From a bacterium (GTDB lineage Bacteria; CBDUZB01; JAGLHV01), in contig JAGLYT010000048.1 of assembly GCA_023132075.1 (NCBI GenBank), forward strand, positions 1-8,944: a stretch of 8,944 nucleotides of DNA, in the 5' to 3' direction. The notes beneath the pieces were generated by a model, which saw only the letters and a list, made by a program, of their open reading frames with translations, did no database searches and was not told the origin of the DNA. The translations under genes and the position numbers were made by a program. Below are positions 1 through 4,647 of the stretch, piece after piece. Positions within the stretch are counted from its first letter, which is position 1. Every line of letters begins with the position of its first letter.

Positions 1-201
1 ACACCAAAAGATAATATCTCCTATTTGTTCCTGCCGCTTATTACCTTTTAATGATAAATATTTTCCAAAATTTTTGACAAATTTTGTTTTATGCTTTCCT
101 TTATTCCAATTTTTAATATTATCATTATCATCCGGCGTATGTTCACCGCCGGGATGTATAAATTGAACAAAACATAATTTATTTTCTTTAGTTCTTCCCA
201 T
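1..201 (-). CDS. Conserved-looking protein of unknown function, N-terminal 67 residues, under c-di-GMP riboswitch control
   Basis: This is an open frame that begins with ATG at 201 and runs off the left edge without a stop. The start is well supported: a near-perfect Shine-Dalgarno (AGGAGGGAG) lies a few bases upstream. The product starts MGRTKENKLCFVQFIHPGGE and continues as a basic, Lys/Asn-rich polypeptide with aromatic residues (FGKY, IIFWC at the edge). There is no signal peptide or membrane segment, so it is probably cytoplasmic. I recall similar openings (short charged start, then FIHPGGEH) in uncharacterised bacterial proteins, but I cannot name a family or function. The long leader upstream carries a class I c-di-GMP riboswitch and a terminator, so the protein probably answers to the c-di-GMP signal that governs motility, surface attachment or envelope remodelling. 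That link is inference from the leader, not from the protein sequence. Confidence 0.85.
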   Translation of the reverse strand, partial: MGRTKENKLCFVQFIHPGGEHTPDDNDNIKNWNKGKHKTKFVKNFGKYLSLKGNKRQEQIGDIIFWC

Positions 202-214
202 ATTCTCCCTCCTT

Positions 215-245
215 AACCTGTCCCCGCGCACAGGCGGGACAGGTT
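215..245. repeat. GC-rich inverted repeat next to the ribosome binding site
   Basis: AACCTGTCCC (215-224) is perfectly complementary to GGGACAGGTT (236-245), and the 11-base loop can extend the stem by a further GC pair or two around one bulge. It is strikingly GC-rich in an AT-rich stretch. In the minus-strand mRNA the hairpin ends just before the AGGAGG of the gene starting at 201. On the plus strand it is followed by a T run and would look like an intrinsic terminator, though no plus-strand gene lies upstream here. It could be a member of a dispersed repeat family or a translation-level element. I cannot decide between these from one copy. Confidence 0.7.
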
Positions 246-254
246 TTTTTAAAT

Positions 255-293
255 AAAAAAACCGATCTATCGTTTTTATGAACGACAAACCGG
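255..293 (-). terminator. Intrinsic terminator of the riboswitch expression platform
   Basis: In minus-strand RNA a 13-bp stem (293-281 with 274-262, allowing G-U pairs) closes a six-base loop and is followed directly by seven U residues (261-255). It sits about 25 bases after the riboswitch aptamer and upstream of the coding start at 201, where a transcription-attenuation platform should be. Its 5' arm contains CGGTTTGTC (292-284), which can alternatively pair with GGCAAACCG at the aptamer start (398-390). The two structures are mutually exclusive. Confidence 0.88.
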
Positions 294-317
294 CTATTAT
301 TTAATTTATTTTTTTCT

Positions 318-408
318 ATCTTCGGTAACCCGGCGATCATAGGAATTTTCTCCCTCCAGACCCGTAGCTTTGCGTCCCATAATTTCTTACGGTTTGCCTT
401 TATCAGAC
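318..408 (-). promoter_or_regulatory. Cyclic-di-GMP class I riboswitch (GEMM-I)
   Basis: Read on the minus strand, the conserved GEMM-I blocks appear in order: AAAGGCAAACCG, a stem CCGTAA/TTATGG (392-387 with 382-377) capped by a GAAA tetraloop (386-383), GGGACGCAAAGC, TACGGGTCT, a variable second hairpin, then ATGATCGCCGGGTTACCGAA. These match the known aptamer, including the GNRA loop that docks into its receptor in the second helix and the terminal GGTTACCGAA block. Class I aptamers bind bis-(3'-5')-cyclic dimeric GMP. The aptamer begins about 15 nt after the predicted transcription start and is followed by an intrinsic terminator, so it most likely controls transcription elongation into the gene starting at 201. 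Confidence 0.95.
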
Positions 409-430
409 TATTTTGTTCCCTACACTAATA

Positions 431-459
431 AAACTATCCCCTATTCATCCATTTGTCAA
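431..459 (-). promoter_or_regulatory. Sigma-70-type promoter of the riboswitch transcript
   Basis: On the minus strand there is a TTGACA -35 box (459-454), a spacer of exactly 17 bases, and a TAGTTT -10 box (436-431). Transcription would start near 424, shortly before the aptamer. A perfect inverted repeat, ATTTGTC-CTT-GACAAAT (467-451), overlaps the -35 box and could be an operator. Confidence 0.8.
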
Positions 460-500
460 GGACAAATCATAGGCCTTCTTCCAACCCTTGAAATATGAAA

Positions 501-602
501 TTAGAATTTCTTAACCCGTTCCTCAGCCCTTAAAAGAATCATCAACTTACCCGTTAAGACACATAATATAATTAACAAAATACCCAGCAAAGCATTCCAC
601 AT
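501..602 (-). CDS. 33-residue single-pass membrane micro-protein
   Basis: This ORF starts with ATG at 602 after a strong purine-rich ribosome site (GAGGGGGG, five bases away) and ends with TAA at 501. The product begins MWNALLGILLIILCVLTGKL and ends in a basic tail (RAEERVKKF). Residues 2-17 form one hydrophobic helix, and the C-terminal half is amphipathic and positively charged, so it is probably an inner-membrane peptide with a cytoplasmic tail. It lies about 150 nt downstream of a strong promoter (763-791) and upstream of the riboswitch promoter, so it has its own transcription unit. The family is not recognised. Such peptides include regulators of membrane complexes and type I toxins, but no antisense RNA is evident here. 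The good Shine-Dalgarno site and promoter are the main arguments that it is real. Confidence 0.6.
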   Translation of the reverse strand: MWNALLGILLIILCVLTGKLMILLRAEERVKKF

Positions 603-849
603 ATAATCCCCCCTCTATGTTTTGTTTAAATATTATCAACAAAAAAGAATCCCTTGATTATTATGTTCTGTTTCACTAAAAAATTAAAATAATCGAATTA
701 TTTATTTTATGATAGAGAATAAGATTGCCTTTCGCACTATTTTCTTTTTTATTATATTAGTAAATCTATCGCAGTCTTATCCCTTTGTCAAGGTGAAATT
801 TATAAGTAATAATTTCAATGCTAATTCGGAATTGGTCTTTGGAAGAGCT
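603..849. other. Leader and promoter region upstream of the micro-protein gene
   Basis: No convincing protein-coding frame lies in this stretch. It holds the minus-strand promoter at 763-791 and an AT-rich untranslated leader of about 150 nt. Leader bases 743-717 (AAAATAG, a short gap, then AAAGGCAA) match the beginning of the c-di-GMP aptamer leader further left, but the remaining aptamer blocks are absent. An AT-only hairpin (AAATAAT-TCG-ATTATTT, near 685-704) followed by a T-rich stretch is visible and is weak. Confidence 0.6.
763..791 (-). promoter_or_regulatory. Sigma-70-type promoter of the micro-protein transcript
   Basis: The minus strand carries TTGACA (791-786), a 17-base spacer and TAGATT (768-763). 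From the -35 box onward, 25 of 35 positions are identical to the riboswitch promoter at 431-459, including TTGACAAA, GGAT and GATAG. Transcription should start near 756 and proceed leftward to the ORF at 602. Confidence 0.75.
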
Positions 850-1109
850 TTAAAACCAGGTTACTAAGAAGAGCGAAATAATATTATTAGAATAATTATA
901 AACCGCATCATTAGATTGGTTATTTTCATAGGAATAGTTTATTTTTATTTCTATATCTCCGAAAACGGAATTTTTTAAAAGTTCTTTAGTTCCGTCATCT
1001 TAATATTGAATTGCTCTTCATCCACGTCTACTCCTCCTGAAAGCAAAAGAAATATATTTACTTCAGAATTTTATTAAAAAAGTTTATCTAAGACGGACCT
1101 ACACAAAGT
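850..1109 (-). pseudogene. Frameshifted C-terminal remnant of an outer-membrane beta-barrel protein
   Basis: Two minus-strand frames join into one protein-like sequence. Bases 1070-999 read NSEVNIFLLLSGGVDVDEEQ followed by FNIK. After a one-base shift, 999-850 reads DDGTKELLKNSVFGDIEIK, then a Asn/Tyr-rich segment ending NNIISLFLVTWF and a stop. The alternating polar/hydrophobic pattern and final phenylalanine are typical of the last strands of outer-membrane barrels (recognised by the BAM complex). Further upstream, another frame change near 1068-1075 and a stop near 1095 link to VGPS and LDKLF fragments. At least two single-base deletions and the absence of any start make this a decayed gene rather than a functional one. 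It begins right behind the stop of the glycosidase-like gene, which may have displaced the rest of it. Confidence 0.6.
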
Positions 1110-2234
1110 TTATTTCTGATTATCATACGCTTTATTTTCATTGCTTACGTCTTTTTCAAGAATACTAAGCATCTCTTCCGCTAATAAATGCTTTGAACTA
1201 AATATAATCACGCCCTTTGCTTTACTGCCGGTAACAGTATCAATCATCAAACTGAACTCTTGCTCTGCAATATCCCTGGTTTGAATAATAGGCAAAACAT
1301 TTTTACCTGTCAATTGAGCAACATAATCAGTAGTATCAGCAATCCATTTTTTGGACTTATTACACATTTTATGATACACCATCGGGGAAAAAATATCAAC
1401 ATATTCAGCCAGGGATGAATAATCCTGCCCAATAATTTTTTTTATCGCATTATTATGGTCACCGGTTTTCCAGGGGACAGTAAACATAGCTAAAAACATC
1501 TCCGGTTTATTCTTATTAATTATTTCCCGGACAGACTCTACTAATGAAGTTATATTCCGGCATTTCCATTCAGTCCAATTTTTTTCGTGCTCTTTAAGGA
1601 TCCACTCTGCCTTGCTTTTTGTTGTTTTTAGTATTTGGGGAATCTTTATTTTTGTTTCTTTCTGAAAAATTTTTAAACATTGCTCACAAAAACAGGTCTG
1701 TTCCAATATTGGTTCCGGTACTTCCCAGTGGCAGGGATAACGAATAAAATCCAGCCAAACTCCGTCAATATCATAATCTGTTATCAACTGTCTAATCTTA
1801 GCCAATTTTTCTTTTCTTAGGTCTTCCTGGTTGGGACATAAGCCTGCATACCATTTAACCTTAGAGATTTTCTCCCCTTTAACATTTATTGGCCTTGATT
1901 CAGGGTGTTTTTCCCAATAACGTTCACCTACAAAAATACTGACCTCAACAAGAAAATACATATTATTTTTATGTAAAGCGTTAATTAATTCTTTATTGCG
2001 GTAATCGCCAAAAAGAGCGTTTATTCCCCTGCTCTTTAATTCCTGTACAATTTGGTTTATATCTTTTCCTTTAAAGTATTTATCTTTGTAGTTAAGTCCA
2101 TAGATAGCTTTGATTTTTTGGTTTGGGTTTTGTTCCGCCTCCGGGGCAAAATCTACCCCGGGTAAAATGCAAATTAGAAGTATGGTAGAAATTATTATCA
2201 ACTGATGTGTCAAGTTCCTCTCTTTTTTCTCCAT
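1110..2234 (-). CDS. Secreted glycoside-hydrolase-like TIM-barrel protein (GHL10/DUF-type family)
   Basis: This 374-residue protein has an N-terminal basic stretch and a hydrophobic segment (about 11-28) that act as a signal peptide or anchor, so its domain is probably periplasmic or extracellular. Residues 42-350 have the layout of the uncharacterised glycosyl-hydrolase-like TIM barrels. A region typical of these families (WYAGLCPNQEDLR, 128-140) precedes the strand motif DIDGVWLDFIRYP (155-167), where D162 is a candidate active-site acid. SPMVYHK (283-289) and GVIIFSS (341-347) look like later barrel strands. A CFCEQC knot (181-186) follows strand four, as in several relatives, and may bind metal or form disulfides. 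The substrate is unknown and probably a polysaccharide. The start is supported by AAGGT upstream and a promoter at 2276-2304. It is transcribed alone, away from the transport operon. Exact family assignment is from memory of motifs. Confidence 0.8.
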   Translation of the reverse strand: MEKKERNLTHQLIIISTILLICILPGVDFAPEAEQNPNQKIKAIYGLNYKDKYFKGKDINQIVQELKSRGINALFGDYRNKELINALHKNNMYFLVEVSIFVGERYWEKHPESRPINVKGEKISKVKWYAGLCPNQEDLRKEKLAKIRQLITDYDIDGVWLDFIRYPCHWEVPEPILEQTCFCEQCLKIFQKETKIKIPQILKTTKSKAEWILKEHEKNWTEWKCRNITSLVESVREIINKNKPEMFLAMFTVPWKTGDHNNAIKKIIGQDYSSLAEYVDIFSPMVYHKMCNKSKKWIADTTDYVAQLTGKNVLPIIQTRDIAEQEFSLMIDTVTGSKAKGVIIFSSKHLLAEEMLSILEKDVSNENKAYDNQK

Positions 2235-2275
2235 ATAATCTACCTTAAAAAGTAATTTTTAAGTCGTTCTGTTTT

Positions 2276-2304
2276 AAATTAAATCAATAAGTTGCAATAA
2301 TCAA
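2276..2304 (-). promoter_or_regulatory. Candidate promoter of the glycosidase-like gene
   Basis: The minus strand has TTGATT (2304-2299), a 17-base spacer and TAATTT (2281-2276). This would give a leader of about 35 nt before the ATG at 2234. Both hexamers match consensus at four or more positions, but the region is AT-rich, so chance matches are likely. Confidence 0.5.
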
Positions 2305-2552
2305 ATAAATTACAAAAACCCATAACCCTGAAAAAAGTAAAGATTTAACTCAACTAGAAGGAATCGAGACACCCCGGGTCTCAGTCATAATAAGAAATAT
2401 CAATAAAAGTATTATTCCCGATAATCTTCGAAGTTTTGCTTTTTGTTTTCAAAAGAAAAAATAATATAGTTTTAATTTTAACAAAATTCCTTTTTGAAAG
2501 CAATTAAATTTAGTATAAGTCCCATACAGGCTATGAATGTATCCCACCCCCC

Positions 2553-2590
2553 TTGACAGAGCAACAAAACTATGTTAAAAAAGATATACT
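2553..2590 (+). promoter_or_regulatory. Candidate promoter of the LolA-like/barrel/RND operon
   Basis: A perfect TTGACA lies at 2553-2558. The hexamer 17 bases on is only TAAAAA (2576-2581). A much better -10 box, TATACT, stands at 2585-2590 but 26 bases from the TTGACA, with no good -35 at the normal distance. One of these half-matching arrangements probably starts the operon about 25-40 nt before the ATG at 2623. Confidence 0.5.
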
Positions 2591-2622
2591 AGCAACTCCA
2601 AAATTACAACAGGGAGAAACCA

Positions 2623-3396
2623 ATGGCCAATAAAATTATTTTTCCATTACTCTTATTATCTTTAGTTAATTTTCCAATTATAAAAACATACGCAGAAACT
2701 CTTACCTCCCAGGAAATTGTGAATAAAATGAATGATGTCATCAATCCTCAAACAGCACAGGCAAAGGCAAAGATAACTATTATTACTTCCTCCGGAAAAG
2801 AAAGAACTTTTATTTATGATTCTTTCACTAAAGACCGGGGAGAAAAAAATCTCATCCGCTATTTAGAACCTAAACGGGCAAAAGGGCAGGCAATGTTGAT
2901 GCTCAATAATGCCGATGATATCTGGGCTTATTTCCCGCGTACGAAAAGAGTACGCAAATTAGCCACCCATGCTAAAAGACAAAATTGGGAAGGCAGTGAT
3001 TTTTCCTACGAAGATATGGGCTCAGGAGATGCTTTTATTGATGAATATAAAAACAAACTGTTGGGCGAAGAGAAAAAAGAAAATTATAATTGCTACAAAA
3101 TCGAACTGGAAAAGAAAAAAGACAGTGATGCCGGATATTCCCGCTTAATTATGTGGATAATTAAAGATAATTTCTTTCCTGTCGCCATGAATTATTACGC
3201 CAGGAAAGACCCCCAATTCCTTAAAAAAGTTTTAATCCAGTATGAAATAAAAGATATCGACGGCGTTCCCACCGGGATGAAAATGACGATGTATAACAAA
3301 ACCGATAATACCCAAACGAGCATGGAACTGCTGGAAATAAAATATAATTTAGATCTGGATGATTCTATTTTTTCTGAAAGGAATTTAAAAAAATGA
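2623..3396 (+). CDS. Periplasmic LolA-fold lipoprotein-sorting-like protein of an RND operon
   Basis: This 257-residue protein has a clear signal peptide (hydrophobic 5-20, likely cleavage after TYA at 24). The mature part matches the LolA-like family found beside MMPL pumps (the outer-membrane lipoprotein-sorting protein family that includes treponemal TP_0789). Family marks are PKRAKGQAML (83-92), DIWAYFPRTKRVRKLA (99-114), GSDFSYEDM (124-132) and IMWIIKDNFFPV (176-187). The LolA fold is a half-open beta-barrel that carries acyl chains across the periplasm, so a lipid or other hydrophobic cargo is likely, though classical LolA function is not implied. A GGGAG ribosome site precedes the ATG. 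It is first in a three-gene operon, its stop overlapping the next start by four bases (ATGA), which indicates translational coupling with the barrel gene. Confidence 0.88.
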   Translation: MANKIIFPLLLLSLVNFPIIKTYAETLTSQEIVNKMNDVINPQTAQAKAKITIITSSGKERTFIYDSFTKDRGEKNLIRYLEPKRAKGQAMLMLNNADDIWAYFPRTKRVRKLATHAKRQNWEGSDFSYEDMGSGDAFIDEYKNKLLGEEKKENYNCYKIELEKKKDSDAGYSRLIMWIIKDNFFPVAMNYYARKDPQFLKKVLIQYEIKDIDGVPTGMKMTMYNKTDNTQTSMELLEIKYNLDLDDSIFSERNLKK

Positions 3397-4586
3397 AATC
3401 CGATCACGATTCTTTTTGTATTTTAAAGATATTCATTATTTCTTTGTATTTACTATTACTGCCTTTGCATTTATACGCTTCTAAACTGGATATTTACGGC
3501 TATTTCCAACCCCAGCTTACCGGCACTTCTTCCAATGATGATTTTTACCAGTTTTCTTCCAATAAATTACGCATAGATTTTAAATGTGAATATTCAAAGT
3601 CTGTAACTTTTGGAGCTAATTATAATTTTATTCAGTATTCAGGGAAAACTCAATGGAATATGCTGGAATATATTCCCACGACAATAAGTAATGCCGTTCC
3701 TGCTGCCCAAACCGAATCATACGACATTTTATACGAAGATGATATCATCCTGGATAACGCCTATATCAAACTTTCTTTTAAGTATGCCGATATAACCATG
3801 GGAAAACAACAAATATCCCTGGGAACCGGCTATGCCTGGAACCCCACGGATGTTTTTAACTATAAGGATTTACTCGACCCTGCTTATGAACAGCCGGGGC
3901 ATAATGCTTATCGTATTGACTTTCCGATTAACAACAAATACAGCGTACTATTAATCTATTCCCCGGAAAACACATCGGAAAATTCCGGAAAGTTAATCAG
4001 CATTAAAGGAAAATTAGGACATTTTGATTATGCGTTTATTGGCATAGAAAAAGAATTTTTGTTTACTGATTATTTTACTTTTGATGATACAACCCAAAAA
4101 AGAAAAATTCTGGGAGGGGATTTTGTGGGCGAATTTCTGGGGCTGGGTGTGTGGGGAGAATATGCTTACAATCTTATTAAAGACACGGATGATTTTTATG
4201 AATCTGTTACCGGAATTGATTACACTTTTATCGGGGGAACCTATATTATGTGCGAGTATTACCGTAATACCGGGGGCAAAGATGATTATAAAAAATACGA
4301 TTTAAATGACTGGCTGCAATTCATTACCGCCCAGACAAAAACTATATCCCGGGACCAAATATACGCCTCTCTTACCCATCCAATGACTGACTTAATTACT
4401 GCGGGAACTTCCGTAATTACCAGTCTCAACGATGGCAGTCTTTCGTTAATTCCTTCTTTTACTTATAGCTTATTTGAAAATGTAGACTTATCGGTATTTC
4501 TAAATTTTAATCTGGGTAAAAAAGGAACCAACTATGACCGGACATTGGGAGATGGCGGAACAGCGAGATTACAGGTATATTTTTAA
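3393..4586 (+). CDS. Outer-membrane beta-barrel protein of the RND transport operon
   Basis: This 397-residue protein has a signal peptide (hydrophobic 11-28, cleavage near LYA-S at 29-30), then SKLDIYGYFQPQL, a typical first strand of a porin-like barrel. The rest alternates short polar turns and amphipathic aromatic-rich strands and ends ARLQVYF, the C-terminal phenylalanine signature read by the BAM machinery. The segment MGKQQISLGTGYAWNPTDVF (136-155) resembles the G(R/K)Q.ISWG.G..WNPTD motif of barrels (DUF1302-like) encoded beside RND/MMPL pumps. The length suits roughly 16-18 strands, which is an estimate. The start ATG overlaps the preceding stop, with AAAGGA as internal ribosome site. 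It probably forms the outer-membrane terminus or acceptor of the transport route built by its neighbours. There are no TolC features (no periplasmic helical barrel). Confidence 0.85.
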   Translation: MKSDHDSFCILKIFIISLYLLLLPLHLYASKLDIYGYFQPQLTGTSSNDDFYQFSSNKLRIDFKCEYSKSVTFGANYNFIQYSGKTQWNMLEYIPTTISNAVPAAQTESYDILYEDDIILDNAYIKLSFKYADITMGKQQISLGTGYAWNPTDVFNYKDLLDPAYEQPGHNAYRIDFPINNKYSVLLIYSPENTSENSGKLISIKGKLGHFDYAFIGIEKEFLFTDYFTFDDTTQKRKILGGDFVGEFLGLGVWGEYAYNLIKDTDDFYESVTGIDYTFIGGTYIMCEYYRNTGGKDDYKKYDLNDWLQFITAQTKTISRDQIYASLTHPMTDLITAGTSVITSLNDGSLSLIPSFTYSLFENVDLSVFLNFNLGKKGTNYDRTLGDGGTARLQVYF

Positions 4587-4647
4587 GTAAAAGAACCCTA
4601 TCTCTGTTTTTATTAAATAACTTTATTTCCAAAAGGATTACTTACTT

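Larger units (their letters stand above)
2235..2622. other. Divergent intergenic region between the glycosidase-like gene and the transport operon
   Basis: This 388-bp gap contains outward-facing promoters for both neighbours, listed separately. Between them there is no intact gene. A minus-strand stretch at 2452-2350 would read as a basic N-terminus plus a hydrophobic segment (LSGIILLLIFLIM) if one base were removed near its start, which suggests a decayed signal-peptide end. A small inverted repeat GAGAC/GTCTC (2366-2370 and 2378-2382) with a GC-rich centre lies inside it. Confidence 0.6.

Noticed and set aside
709-867. Plus-strand 52-codon ORF with a hydrophobic, signal-peptide-like start
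   Set aside because: It has no ribosome site, lies opposite the minus-strand promoter and leader, and overlaps the end of the barrel remnant. AT-rich DNA readily gives Phe/Ile-rich frames.
868-978. Continuation of that plus-strand frame after its stop (Ile/Phe/Tyr-rich), considered as readthrough or a second peptide
   Set aside because: There is no start codon or ribosome site, and the minus strand of the same bases reads as a much more protein-like barrel end.
2366-2382. Inverted repeat GAGAC/GTCTC around a GC-rich centre
   Set aside because: The stem is only five perfect pairs and no T run follows in either direction. It does not fit a terminator or a known element.
3195-3407. Minus-strand ORF of 70 codons
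   Set aside because: Antisense shadow of the LolA-like gene, with no ribosome site or family resemblance.
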